Below are positions 51,333 to 59,927 of a DNA stretch of 64,000 nucleotides, piece after piece. The position numbers and the translations under genes are program-made. The notes beneath the pieces are model-generated. The model was not told the origin of the DNA. It saw only the letters and a program-made list of their open reading frames with translations, and did not search any database. Source of the DNA: Rudaea sp. GTDB lineage: Bacteria; Pseudomonadota; Gammaproteobacteria; Xanthomonadales; Rhodanobacteraceae. Numbering within the stretch: the first letter of the stretch is position 1; each line of letters starts with the position of its first letter. The DNA is taken from the NCBI GenBank assembly GCA_031291055.1, contig JARLJU010000085.1, forward strand, positions 29,309 through 93,308. Direction: 5' to 3'.

Positions 51333-52631
51333 ATGAGTTTTGAATCCCTCGGGCTTTCGCCCGCCTTGCTGCGCGCGCTTGCCGAACAAGGCTACACCAC
51401 CCCTACCCCGATCCAGTCTGCAGCGATTCCTGCGGCGCTGGCCGGCCGCGACCTGCTCGCCGGTGCGCAAACCGGTACCGGCAAGACTGCCGCGTTCGCG
51501 TTGCCGCTGCTCGAGCGCCTGTTCGTGGCACCGCGTCCGCAGGGAGCGTCGCGCAGACCGCGCGCGCTGATCCTTACTCCGACACGCGAACTTGCCGCGC
51601 AGGTACACGAGAGCGTGCCCGACAATGCCAACCATCTGCGCGTGAGCACCGCGGCGATCTTCGGCGGCGTCCGCATGGGTCCGCAAATGCAGACGCTGCG
51701 GCGCGGCGTCGATATCCTCGTCGCCACACCGGGCCGCCTGATGGACCATATGGAACGGCGCATCGCCGATCTTTCCGGTATTGAAATCCTGGTACTCGAT
51801 GAAGGTGACCGCATGCTCGACATGGGCTTCCTGCCCGCGATCAAGCGCATCCTCGCCGCGTTGCCGAAACAGCGCCAGACCATGCTGTTTTCCGCGACGT
51901 TCGCTGAAGAGATCAAGCAGCTCGCGGCGCAGTTCATGCGCGATCCGGCGGAAATCCAGGTGGCTGCGCGCAACAGCGTGGCGGCGACGGTTACCCATAC
52001 CGTCCATCCGGTTGATGCCGCGCGCAAGCGCGATCTGCTCCTGCACCTGCTGGCCGCCGACAGCCGCCGCCAGACCCTGGTGTTCAGCCGCACCAAGCAC
52101 GGCGCCGACAAGCTCTGCACGTTCCTGGAAAAATCCGGCCTGAGTACGGCCGCGATCCACGGCAACAAGAGCCAGGGCGCGCGTACCAAGGCGCTGAAAG
52201 AGTTCAAGAATGGAAAAGTGACCGTCCTGGTCGCCACCGATATCGCCGCGCGCGGCCTGGACATCGACCAGCTGCCGATCGTGGTCAACTTCGATCTGCC
52301 CATGGTCGCCGAAGACTATGTCCACCGCATCGGCCGCACCGGCCGCGCTGGCGCCGAAGGCCTGGCCATCTCGCTGGTTGCGCCGGAAGAAGGTCGCCTG
52401 CTGCGCGACATCAAGCGCATGCTCAAGCAGGAGATCACGCTCGAGAATGTCGCCGGCTACGAACCCAGCCGTCCGCTGAATATGGACGGTCCGCGTCCGA
52501 CCAACGGCAAACCGCGCAATCCGAATCACGCGCGCCGCCCGCATTCGCATGCACCTGGCAACAAGCCGCACGCCGCTGCCAACAAGCAGCCGCGGCCATG
52601 GCGTGGCAGCCGCGACGCACGCAAGGCGTAG
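51333..52631 (+). CDS. DEAD-box ATP-dependent RNA helicase, RhlE-like (motif II DEGD)
   Basis: A 432-residue RNA helicase. Q-motif and motif I AQTGTGKT (45-52), motif Ia PTRELAAQ (83-90), Ib TPGR, motif II D156-E-G-D159, motif III SAT (FSATFAEE), motif [16 protein letters not shown] and motif [12 protein letters not shown]. The alanine of DEAD is glycine (codon GGT, clearly read). Overall similarity is RhlE-type, and the basic C-terminal tail ([21 protein letters not shown]) is typical. It probably unwinds rRNA or mRNA structures in cold or general RNA metabolism. The opposing SDR gene lies 107 nt downstream. Confidence 0.92.
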   Translation: MSFESLGLSPALLRALAEQGYTTPTPIQSAAIPAALAGRDLLAGAQTGTGKTAAFALPLLERLFVAPRPQGASRRPRALILTPTRELAAQVHESVPDNANHLRVSTAAIFGGVRMGPQMQTLRRGVDILVATPGRLMDHMERRIADLSGIEILVLDEGDRMLDMGFLPAIKRILAALPKQRQTMLFSATFAEEIKQLAAQFMRDPAEIQVAARNSVAATVTHTVHPVDAARKRDLLLHLLAADSRRQTLVFSRTKHGADKLCTFLEKSGLSTAAIHGNKSQGARTKALKEFKNGKVTVLVATDIAARGLDIDQLPIVVNFDLPMVAEDYVHRIGRTGRAGAEGLAISLVAPEEGRLLRDIKRMLKQEITLENVAGYEPSRPLNMDGPRPTNGKPRNPNHARRPHSHAPGNKPHAAANKQPRPWRGSRDARKA

Positions 52632-52649
52632 CTCTGGGCAACGACGGGC

Positions 52650-52677
52650 GTTCGCCCTTGGGCATCGAAGGGCGAAC
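52650..52677. terminator. Inverted repeat between the helicase gene and the convergent SDR gene
   Basis: A perfect 10-bp inverted repeat (GTTCGCCCTT at 52650-52659, AAGGGCGAAC at 52668-52677) with an 8-nt loop. It lies 18 nt after the helicase stop, in the convergent gap before the SDR gene end. There is no U-tract on either strand, so it may be a bidirectional stability hairpin or a weak terminator. Confidence 0.5.
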
Positions 52678-52738
52678 AGCCGCTGCGGAATTCGTTCATG
52701 GTTTGATAGCTCACTACGAACGGATTCGGTTGCCTCGT

Positions 52739-53491
52739 CTAGCGCTCCTGGTCGGTAGGCCGGATCAGGATTTCATTTACGTTGACGTGCGCCGGCTGGC
52801 TCACGCAGTACAACACCGCATTGGCGATGTCTTCCGGCTGCAGCTGCCGCATCGATGCCGCCCAGGCATCTATCGCCTGCCGGGTGCCGGCATGCGGAAT
52901 GTGCTCGCGCAGTTCGGTCTCGACCACGCCCGGCTCGATCACGCTGACGCGGATATGGTCTTTGTATACTTCCCTCCGCAGCGATTCGGAAAAGGCGACG
53001 ACGGCGAACTTGCTCGCCGAGTAGCCCGATACATTCGCATTGGCGATACGGCCTGCGGTCGAGGCGATATTGACGATGTGCCCGCCGCCGCGGGAGCGCA
53101 TGCCGGCGAGCGCCGCCTGCGAAGAGACCATCAGCCCGAGCACGTTGAGCTCGAGCATGCGCCGCCAGTCGGCCGGATCGGCACCTTCCACCGGCGACAG
53201 CAACATGACGCCAGCGTTGTTGACGAGAATATCCAGGCGACCGAATTGCGCCTCCGTCTCGGCCACGATGCGGCGGTTTTCATCTTCGCGCGCCAGATCC
53301 GCCGGAATCGCCAGCGCCTGGGCACCCGATTGCGTCAGCTCGCGCGCAAGCACGTCGAGCCTGTCTTTGCGCCTGGCCACGATCGCGACTTGTGCGCCGG
53401 CCGCGGCCAATGCGCGTGCCGTTGCATCCCCAATCCCGGACGAGGCGCCCGTCACCAGCGCGACGCGTCCCGCAAGAATCTTGTCTGTCAT
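52739..53491 (-). CDS. Short-chain dehydrogenase/reductase
   Basis: A 250-residue classical SDR. The cofactor motif VALVTGASSGIGDATARAL has TGxxxGxG, and VAIVARRKDRLDVL (arginines after strand 2) suggests NADP(H). Further parts are ILVNNAGVM, the catalytic serine in HIVNIASTAG and YSASK with the catalytic tyrosine and lysine. The pattern is close to YdfG-like or serine/3-hydroxyacid reductase groups, but the substrate is unknown. It converges on the DEAD-box gene and is followed upstream by a methyltransferase end with 77 nt between. Confidence 0.93.
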   Translation of the reverse strand: MTDKILAGRVALVTGASSGIGDATARALAAAGAQVAIVARRKDRLDVLARELTQSGAQALAIPADLAREDENRRIVAETEAQFGRLDILVNNAGVMLLSPVEGADPADWRRMLELNVLGLMVSSQAALAGMRSRGGGHIVNIASTAGRIANANVSGYSASKFAVVAFSESLRREVYKDHIRVSVIEPGVVETELREHIPHAGTRQAIDAWAASMRQLQPEDIANAVLYCVSQPAHVNVNEILIRPTDQER

Positions 53492-53568
53492 TGCCTTTCT
53501 CCGTGAGCAGTGCCGCGCCATTGTGGGGCTGCAATACCGGCGCGTCGACACCTGACGGGTCGCGGCGT

Positions 53569-54210
53569 TCAGGCCCTGCTCGAGGTTTCCAGCGCCGCCA
53601 GGCAGCCCTCAAGCTTCGGACCAAGATAGCAATGCGATCCGCAGGCCGTGAGTCCCGCCTCCGAGAAACTGGACAAATACCAGTTCGGCGGTCTGGCGAT
53701 GAAACCTTGCTTGTCGCCATCCGGTGCATCGCGCGAAGTGAAAAGTTCGAGAAAGGCAACCCCGGCGAGCATCTCGGCGATGCCGGCCAGGCCACGCCGC
53801 AACTCGGGCGTACGCACGTAGTGCAACACATCCGAACAGACGATCAGATCGAAATCCATATCGAAGCGCAGTTCGCCGAGCTGGCCGAACGTTGCCGGGC
53901 GAAGATTGCGCGAACGCCCGTAGCGCGCTATGGCATAGTCGCTGCTGTCCAAACCCAGATAGTCGATCCGCGGCCGCAATTTACGCAGCGGCTTGCGCCA
54001 CACGCCCTCGCCGCAACCGACATCCAGGACGTTGCGTACTTCACGGCCCAGATAGTATTCCGCCACCGCGATCGCCAGCGCAGCCTTGCGTTGCAGCGCC
54101 CGGGGCGAACTGACGCTCTGGCGCGGATCGCGATACCAGCGGTCGAAATAGGCACGATCGTAGATTTTTCCGACCGCCCCCGCGCGCAAGCCAGCCCCAC
54201 GATTGTTCAT
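53569..54210 (-). CDS. Class I SAM-dependent methyltransferase
   Basis: A 213-residue methyltransferase. Motif I VRNVLDVGCGEGVWRKPLRKL, motif II region YLGLDSSDYAIARYG, and DLIVCSDVLHYV for motif IV. The C-terminal part (NWYLSSFSEAGLTACGSHCYLGPKL) is family-specific. The acceptor molecule is not predictable. Its ATG overlaps the korB stop as TGATG, so it is the last gene of the 2-oxoacid oxidoreductase operon. A link to that pathway is unproven. Confidence 0.83.
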   Translation of the reverse strand: MNNRGAGLRAGAVGKIYDRAYFDRWYRDPRQSVSSPRALQRKAALAIAVAEYYLGREVRNVLDVGCGEGVWRKPLRKLRPRIDYLGLDSSDYAIARYGRSRNLRPATFGQLGELRFDMDFDLIVCSDVLHYVRTPELRRGLAGIAEMLAGVAFLELFTSRDAPDGDKQGFIARPPNWYLSSFSEAGLTACGSHCYLGPKLEGCLAALETSSRA

Positions 54211-55265
54211 CAACGCAGCGAGGCGTTGATCTTGGCCAGCGTCGCCGAGCCGGGACTCAAGTCCTTCGCGGCCAGGCGATTGAACGGCGTTGCTGTCGTC
54301 GCCAGATGCTCGTGCAGATCGTGCGACTCGGGATCGACGTAGAGCAGGCCGGTCACGACCTCGCCCTTGGCCTGGCGTTCGTGCACATAGTTCATCGCAC
54401 TGATGCGGTCGTGTGGATTGAAGTTCGCGTTGAGCTTGCGCAAGCGCAGCACGCTGCCGTCGTGCTGGGTGACGTCGATCAGTTCGCCCGCGGCAAAATC
54501 GACGGTGATTTCCTCGCGGATATCGATGAAGTCCAGGCGGTTCACCGCCTCGTTGTGCTCGCGCACGTATTCGTAGCTCTTGGTGCTGCCGGCGTGGTTG
54601 TTGAACGCGACGCAGGGGCTGATGACGTCGATGAACGCAGCGCCTCTGTGCGCGATCGCCGCCTTGATCAAGGGCACGAGTTGCGCCTTGTCGCCGGAAA
54701 AACTGCGCGCGACAAAGGTGGCGCCGAGCTGCAGCGCCAGGCCGACCATGTCCAGCGGACTGTCGGCATTGACCACGCCTTTCTTGGACTTCGAACCGAG
54801 GTCGGCCGTGGCCGAGAACTGGCCCTTGGTCAGGCCGTAGACGCCATTGTTCTCGACGATATAGACCATGTTCACGCCCCGACGGATCGCGTGCACGAAC
54901 TGACCAATGCCGATCGAGGCCGAGTCGCCGTCGCCGGATACGCCCAGGTACAGAAGCTCCTTGTTGGCCAGATTCGCGCCGGTAAGCACCGAGGGCATGC
55001 GTCCGTGCACGGTGTTGAAGCCATGCGATTGGCCGAGGAAATAATCCGGCGTCTTCGAGCTGCAACCGATGCCGGACAGTTTGGCGACGCGATGAGGCTC
55101 GATATCCAGTTCCCAGCAGGCCTGGATGATCGCGGCCGAGATCGAGTCGTGGCCGCAGCCGGCGCACAAAGTGGAAATCTTGCCTTCGTAGTCGCGGCGC
55201 GTGAAACCGAGCGCGTTGCAGCCCAGGGTCGGATGGTGCAGCTTGGGTTTGGTGATATAGGTCAT
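54210..55265 (-). CDS. korB: 2-oxoacid:ferredoxin oxidoreductase, beta subunit (2-oxoglutarate-type)
   Basis: Thiamine-diphosphate subunit of a CoA-dependent 2-oxoacid:ferredoxin oxidoreductase. The 351 residues carry the conserved cysteines in STLCAGCGHDSISAAI and SGIGCSSKTPDY, and the TPP motif GDGDSASIGIGQFVHAIRRGVNMVYIVENNGVYGLTKGQ. The C-terminal half has NANFNPHDRISAMNYVHE, matching the longer beta subunits of KorB type. The ATG at 55265 is overlapped (ATGA) by the stop of the embedded membrane-protein gene. Confidence 0.93.
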   Translation of the reverse strand: MTYITKPKLHHPTLGCNALGFTRRDYEGKISTLCAGCGHDSISAAIIQACWELDIEPHRVAKLSGIGCSSKTPDYFLGQSHGFNTVHGRMPSVLTGANLANKELLYLGVSGDGDSASIGIGQFVHAIRRGVNMVYIVENNGVYGLTKGQFSATADLGSKSKKGVVNADSPLDMVGLALQLGATFVARSFSGDKAQLVPLIKAAIAHRGAAFIDVISPCVAFNNHAGSTKSYEYVREHNEAVNRLDFIDIREEITVDFAAGELIDVTQHDGSVLRLRKLNANFNPHDRISAMNYVHERQAKGEVVTGLLYVDPESHDLHEHLATTATPFNRLAAKDLSPGSATLAKINASLR

Positions 55266-55567
55266 GACGGCAGATCCGATGATGCCGGAGTACGCGAGGC
55301 AGTGGGCGTTTCGAGCAAGGCATGGCACAACAGCGCGGCGCCAAACACCCCTGAGGCCAATGGCCAGAGCAGGTGCAACAAGGACATCTGTGTGTACATG
55401 CCCGGCGACAGCGTGAGGACCACGCGACACAGCATGCCCACTATCTGCGCGATCATGGCGATCAGCAGCCATGTCGTGCGTGCGCGAAACCAGAGCACGA
55501 CGCTGGCGGCGAGAATCAGGATACCTGCCAGTTGCCCCAAGGCGTTGACGAGCTGCATTTCGCTCAT
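55262..55567 (-). CDS. Small three-helix membrane protein embedded between korA and korB
   Basis: A 101-residue hydrophobic protein with three membrane segments at about residues 4-26, 30-52 and 60-84, and no recognised domain. It overlaps korA at its start and korB at its end by ATGA, so it is tightly coupled on both sides. The hydrophilic C-terminal tail (ETPTASRTPASSDLPS) is probably cytoplasmic or periplasmic linker. The position argues for a role with the oxidoreductase, perhaps membrane anchoring or electron delivery, but nothing in the sequence proves it. Confidence 0.75.
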   Translation of the reverse strand: MSEMQLVNALGQLAGILILAASVVLWFRARTTWLLIAMIAQIVGMLCRVVLTLSPGMYTQMSLLHLLWPLASGVFGAALLCHALLETPTASRTPASSDLPS

Positions 55568-57417
55568 GACTGTCCCCGCGCCATCTTGCCGCCGTCGATG
55601 CGCACGACATTGTGTGCGCGGATTTCCTCGTCGATTCTGCGCACGATGAATCGCGCCGTGATCGGCGTGCCATCGTAATGCAGTACCGGCACGAGTTTGG
55701 CCGGATCAATGCCGAATTCGTTGACGATCAGGCTGCGCAGCTGGGCGTCGCGATTCTGCTCGACGATGAACACCTGGTCGTGGGCTGCGATGAAGTCCGC
55801 AACGGAATCGGGAAACGGAAATGCGCGCACGCGCAACGTGTCCAGATGAACGGCGGCGGTTTGAAGCGCGACAATTGCCTCGTCCATCGCCGGACTGGTC
55901 GAACCGAAATAGATCACGCCGTGACGTGTCTTGTGCGCCGCTTCGCGCAGCAGTGGCTGCGGCACCAGCGCCTTGGCGCTGTCGAATTTCTTCAGCAGGC
56001 GCTCCATGTTGTAGATGTAGTCCGGCCCGCGCTCCGAATACCGAGCGTATGGATCACGCGAGGTGCCCCGGGTGAAGAAACTTCCCTTGGCCGGATGCGT
56101 TCCGGGATAGGTGCGGAATGGAATGCCATCTCCATCGACATCCTTGTAGCGGCCGAAATCCTTGCCGGCTTCCAGTTCCTCGGCGCTCATGACCTTGCCG
56201 CGATCCAGCTCGCGCGCATCGTCCCATGCGAACGGCGCGCACAGGCGCTGGTTCATGCCGATATCCAGGTCGGTCATCACGAAGATCGGCGTCTGCAGGC
56301 GATCGGCCAGATCCAGCGCGAGCGCGGAGAATTCGAAACACTCGTGCGGATCTTCGGGCAACAGCAGCACATGCTTGGTGTCGCCATGCGAGGCATAGGC
56401 ACAGGCCAGCACATCCGACTGCTGCGTGCGTGTCGGCATCCCGGTCGAGGGGCCGCCGCGCTGCACGTCGATGATCGTCACCGGGATCTCGGCAAAGTAT
56501 GCCAGGCCGATGAATTCGTTCATCAGCGAAATGCCCGGGCCCGATGTCGTCGTGAACGCGCGCGCGCCGTTCCAGCCGGCACCGACAACCATGCCGATCG
56601 AGGCGATTTCATCTTCAGCCTGCACGATTGCGAACTTGTTGGTCCCGGTCTCGGCATCGACGCGGTATTTCATGCAGAACTTCTGGAACGCTTCCGCGAG
56701 CGACGACGATGGCGTGATCGGATACCACGCACACACAGTCGCGCCGCCATAGACGCAGCCCAGCGCCGCCGCGGTATTGCCGTCCACGAAGATGCGGTCG
56801 CCGACGCCGTTGGCGCGCTGTATGCGCAGACCGAAGGGGCCGGACAGGTGTTCCTTGGCGTAGTCGCGGCCCAGATGCAGGGCCTTGACGTTCGAGTCGA
56901 GCAGTTTTTCCTTGCCCTTGTATTGTTCAGCGAACAATTTCTCGATCTCGGCAGCCTCGATGCCGAGCAGCAGCGACAGCGCACCGACGTACATGATGTT
57001 CTTGAACAACTGGCGCTGGCGCGCATCGGCATAGGTGCGGTTGCAGATCGCCGTCAACGGCATGCCGATGACATTGATGTCCTCGCGGAATTTCGATGCC
57101 GGCAGCGGCCGCGTGCTGTCGTAGAAAAGGTATCCGCCGGGCTCGATTTCCTTCATGTCCGCATCCCAGGTCTGCGGATTCATCGCCACCATGAGATCGA
57201 TGCCGCCACGCCGGCCCAGCCAGCCGCGTTCGGTCACTCGCACCTCGTACCAGGTCGGCAAGCCCTGGATGTTCGACGGGAAGATGTTGCGCGGACTGAC
57301 CGGCACGCCCATGCGCAGGATGGATTTCGCAAACAGTTCGTTGGCGGACGCCGAGCCCGAACCATTCACATTGGCGAACTTGACGACGAAATCGTTGACG
57401 GCTTCAATCGGTTTCAC
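55564..57417 (-). CDS. korA: 2-oxoacid:ferredoxin oxidoreductase, fused gamma-alpha subunit
   Basis: Partner subunit of korB, with the gamma domain (about 1-190) fused to the alpha domain (about 205-617). The N-terminus VKPIEAVNDFVVKFANVNGSGSASANELFAKSILRMG and IQGLPTWYEVRV is typical of the gamma part. Alpha has GNTAAALGCVYGGATVCAWYPITPSSSLAE, and the region GGPSTGMPTRTQQSDVL is intact. Start GTG at 57417 overlaps the GltD-like stop (GTGA). The complex decarboxylates 2-oxoglutarate or another 2-oxoacid, passing electrons to ferredoxin. Confidence 0.92.
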   Translation of the reverse strand: MKPIEAVNDFVVKFANVNGSGSASANELFAKSILRMGVPVSPRNIFPSNIQGLPTWYEVRVTERGWLGRRGGIDLMVAMNPQTWDADMKEIEPGGYLFYDSTRPLPASKFREDINVIGMPLTAICNRTYADARQRQLFKNIMYVGALSLLLGIEAAEIEKLFAEQYKGKEKLLDSNVKALHLGRDYAKEHLSGPFGLRIQRANGVGDRIFVDGNTAAALGCVYGGATVCAWYPITPSSSLAEAFQKFCMKYRVDAETGTNKFAIVQAEDEIASIGMVVGAGWNGARAFTTTSGPGISLMNEFIGLAYFAEIPVTIIDVQRGGPSTGMPTRTQQSDVLACAYASHGDTKHVLLLPEDPHECFEFSALALDLADRLQTPIFVMTDLDIGMNQRLCAPFAWDDARELDRGKVMSAEELEAGKDFGRYKDVDGDGIPFRTYPGTHPAKGSFFTRGTSRDPYARYSERGPDYIYNMERLLKKFDSAKALVPQPLLREAAHKTRHGVIYFGSTSPAMDEAIVALQTAAVHLDTLRVRAFPFPDSVADFIAAHDQVFIVEQNRDAQLRSLIVNEFGIDPAKLVPVLHYDGTPITARFIVRRIDEEIRAHNVVRIDGGKMARGQS

Positions 57418-59246
57418 ACCGCACTCCTGTGCGCCGCGTGCTTGTGGCAACCCGGTCCCGCGTGGGTCATCTCCAGCAGGAACTTACGCATGTCCCAGGC
57501 GCCGGTCGGGCAGCGTTCGGCGCACAGGCCGCAATGCAGGCAGACGTCCTCGTCCTTGACCATCACCCTGCCCGTCTTCAACGCGTCGGATACGTACAGG
57601 GCCTGAGTGAGATTCAACGCCGGTGCGGTCAGATGCGTGCGCAGGTGCGCTTCGTCATCGTTTTCGGTGAAGCTGATGCAATCCATCGGGCAGATGTCGA
57701 CGCAGGCGTCACATTCGATGCAGACGTCCTTGCTGAATACGGTTTGCACGTCGCAATTCAGGCAACGCTGCGCCTCGGCGAACGCCACCTGTGGATCGAA
57801 GCCGAGTTCCACTTCAAGTTTTATACTTTTCAGCGTTTTCTCTTTTTCGCGCCACGGCACCGCGTAACGCTCATCATTGGTGATGTCGTTGTCGTAGCTC
57901 CATTCGTGGATGCCCATCTTCTGCGAGATCAGGCTCACGCCAGGGTCCGGCCGCTCGCGCAAATCCTCGCCGCAAAGCAGTTTGTCGATCGAGACCGCGG
58001 CATCGTGGCCGTGGGCCACGGCCCAGATGATGTTCTTCGGACCGAATGCCGCATCGCCGCCGAAGAATACCTTCGCATTCGACGACTGCATCGTGACCTT
58101 GTCGACCACCGGCATACCCCACTCGTCGAAGGCGACACCAACGTCGCGCTCGATCCACGGAAAAGCGTTTTCCTGGCCGACCGCGATCAGGACGTCGTCG
58201 CATTCGTGCAGGACGTCGGGTTCACCGGTCGGCACGAGCTGGCGCCGGCCTTGTGCATCCTTCTCGGCCCGCACCTTCCCGAACATCATGCCGGTGAGCT
58301 TGCCCTTGTCGTGAACAAAGGCTTTCGGCACCAGGAAATTGAGGATCGGAATCCCCTCGTGTTGCGCGTCCTCTTTTTCCCATGGCGAGGCCTTCATTTC
58401 GTCGAAGCCAGACCGCACGATCACTTTCACGTCCTCCCCACCCAGGCGCCGCGACGAACGGCAGCAGTCCATCGCCGTGTTACCACCGCCAAGCACGATC
58501 ACGCGCCGGCCGATTTTCTTGACGTGCTCGAAATACACCGAGGCCAGCCAGTCCAGGCCGATATGGATATTCGCCGCCGCCTCTTTCCGTCCGGGGAGAT
58601 CCAGATCGCGGCCGCGCGGCGCACCGCTGCCGACAAAGATCGCGTCGAAATCCAGGGCGAGCAGATCCTTGAGCGAATCGATGCGGCTGCCGCTGCGGAA
58701 CTCGACGCCTAGATTGAGGATGTAGTCGACTTCCTCGTCGATGACTTCTTCAGGCAGGCGGAAACGCGGCACCTGGGTGCGCATGAAGCCCCCGCCCTTG
58801 GCATCGGCCTCGAACACGACGACGTGGTAGCCCAGCGGCACCAGGTCGCGCGCCACCGTCAGCGCAGCGGGGCCGGCACCGACGCAGGCGATGCGTTTGC
58901 CGTCCTTGCGCGCCGCCTGTTTCGGCATGCGTGCACGGATCGCTTCGTTGTCCTTGAAGTCGGCGGCGACGCGCTTGAGCCGGCAGATCGCGACCGGTTC
59001 GGGTTTGGCGCCGTTGTTCTCCTCGACGCGCCCGCGCCGGCAGGCCGGTTCGCAGGGGCGGTCGCAGGTGCGGCCCAGGATTCCCGGGAATACGTTCGAT
59101 TTCCAGTTCACCATGTAGGCGTCGGAGTAACGCCCGGCAGCGATCAGGCGGATGTATTCGGGGACCGGAGTGTGTGCGGGACAGGCCCACTGGCAATCGA
59201 CGACTTTGTGGAAATAGTCGGGTACGCGAATATCGGTAGCCTTCAC
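57414..59246 (-). CDS. FAD/NAD(P) oxidoreductase with two C-terminal 4Fe-4S clusters, GltD-like
   Basis: A 610-residue flavoprotein. N-terminal cysteines (CQWACPAHTPV, CDRPCEPACRRG) can hold clusters as in GltD; FAD motif CVGAGPAALTVARDL, NAD(P) motif VLGGGNTAMDCCRSS and GDAAFGPKNIIWAVAHGHDAA. The tail has two ferredoxin clusters, CIECDACVDICPMDC and CLHCGLCAERCPTGA. As first gene of the kor operon it probably links NAD(P)H with ferredoxin and KorAB. The GTG start (59246) has CGGAG upstream. A structured 180-nt leader lies before it. Confidence 0.9.
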   Translation of the reverse strand: MKATDIRVPDYFHKVVDCQWACPAHTPVPEYIRLIAAGRYSDAYMVNWKSNVFPGILGRTCDRPCEPACRRGRVEENNGAKPEPVAICRLKRVAADFKDNEAIRARMPKQAARKDGKRIACVGAGPAALTVARDLVPLGYHVVVFEADAKGGGFMRTQVPRFRLPEEVIDEEVDYILNLGVEFRSGSRIDSLKDLLALDFDAIFVGSGAPRGRDLDLPGRKEAAANIHIGLDWLASVYFEHVKKIGRRVIVLGGGNTAMDCCRSSRRLGGEDVKVIVRSGFDEMKASPWEKEDAQHEGIPILNFLVPKAFVHDKGKLTGMMFGKVRAEKDAQGRRQLVPTGEPDVLHECDDVLIAVGQENAFPWIERDVGVAFDEWGMPVVDKVTMQSSNAKVFFGGDAAFGPKNIIWAVAHGHDAAVSIDKLLCGEDLRERPDPGVSLISQKMGIHEWSYDNDITNDERYAVPWREKEKTLKSIKLEVELGFDPQVAFAEAQRCLNCDVQTVFSKDVCIECDACVDICPMDCISFTENDDEAHLRTHLTAPALNLTQALYVSDALKTGRVMVKDEDVCLHCGLCAERCPTGAWDMRKFLLEMTHAGPGCHKHAAHRSAV

Positions 59247-59426
59247 TAAATACTCCGTGATTGCAGAGGAGCCTTGCTGCCTCGACTTCGACCAGGTTCA
59301 CGCATTTCCACAACCCTGCTTCCATCACGTACGTGGTGGAAGCCGCCCCCTTGACTCAAGGTGGCTCCGAAGCAGCAGCGTTTGAGTCTACTCGCGGACA
59401 ATGTGTCTGAGAAGCCGAAGGCACGA
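59247..59426 (-). other. 180-nt leader-like region upstream of the GltD-kor operon with nested inverted repeats
   Basis: Between ridA and the oxidoreductase gene, both minus strand. GGAGCC at 59269-59274 can pair with GGCTCC at 59357-59362. Inside are a 26-bp near-perfect palindrome (59318-59343, one mismatch) and CCTTGA-C-TCAAGG (59350-59362). The ridA-proximal edge is a T-rich stretch. It may be a regulatory leader or a DNA operator. It does not contain the CUGAGA signature needed for a TPP riboswitch, nor the GGAA loop of SRP RNA. Confidence 0.45.
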
Positions 59427-59816
59427 TCATCGTGCCGCAATGCACTCGATCTCAACGCGCGCACCCAGCGCCAGGCCGCTGGTGCCGAATGCGCTGCGCG
59501 CCGGCAGATGCCTGCCGAAGACCTTCACGTATTCCGCATTCATCACCGCCCACTCGCCGATGTCGGCGAGCATCACCGTCATCTTGACGATGCGATCCAG
59601 CGACGAGCCGTGGCGTTCGAGTACAGCACGGATGTTCGCCAGCGTTTGCCGGGTCTCCGCGGCGATCCCGCCGCTGACCAGCCGGTCGCTAGCGTCGCTG
59701 CCGATCTGGCCGGACAGAAACAGCAGATCGCCGACTTCGACCGCCTCGGAAAAGGGCAATCCGGGGATGCCGACGAACGGGTGATAAATGGCGTCCTTGC
59801 TGGTTTTTTGACTCAT
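59427..59816 (-). CDS. RidA-family (YjgF/YER057c/UK114) protein
   Basis: A 129-residue RidA-like protein that hydrolyses reactive enamine/imine intermediates. Visible: FSEAVEVGDLLFLSGQIG, GIAAETRQTLANIRAVLERHGSSLDRIVKMTVML and the C-terminal GARVEIECIAAR with the expected arginine for substrate carboxylate binding. The Rid subgroup cannot be assigned with certainty. Starts at ATG 59816, divergent from the PHB depolymerase by 111 nt. It is upstream of the oxidoreductase operon on the same strand. Confidence 0.9.
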   Translation of the reverse strand: MSQKTSKDAIYHPFVGIPGLPFSEAVEVGDLLFLSGQIGSDASDRLVSGGIAAETRQTLANIRAVLERHGSSLDRIVKMTVMLADIGEWAVMNAEYVKVFGRHLPARSAFGTSGLALGARVEIECIAAR

Positions 59817-59927
59817 ATTGCGTCTCCGTTTCAATTCAGGATGCTGCCAATGTCGCAATGCAGCAGAAAATCCGGGACAATGCCTGCGAGGGAGGCCGGA
59901 TCGGCTCCGCAAGCTTCGGGTCCATTG

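Noticed and set aside
53569..55344. 591-codon frame that would fuse a basic N-terminal part to the methyltransferase
   Set aside because: The first two thirds read korB out of frame. The methyltransferase starts at its own ATG at 54210, in TGATG overlap with korB.
55612..57606. 664-codon plus-strand frame opposite korA
   Set aside because: Antisense shadow with no domain; korA on the minus strand is complete.
59247..59426. Possible SRP (4.5S) RNA on the minus strand, because of GTGAACCTGGTC followed by GCAGC
   Set aside because: The GGAA tetraloop and the asymmetric internal loop of SRP domain IV are missing, so I do not call it ffs.
59247..59426. TPP riboswitch for the thiamine-diphosphate-dependent Kor enzyme
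   Set aside because: GAACCTG is present but the CUGAGA element and the P4/P5 signature are not. It is described only as a leader-like region.
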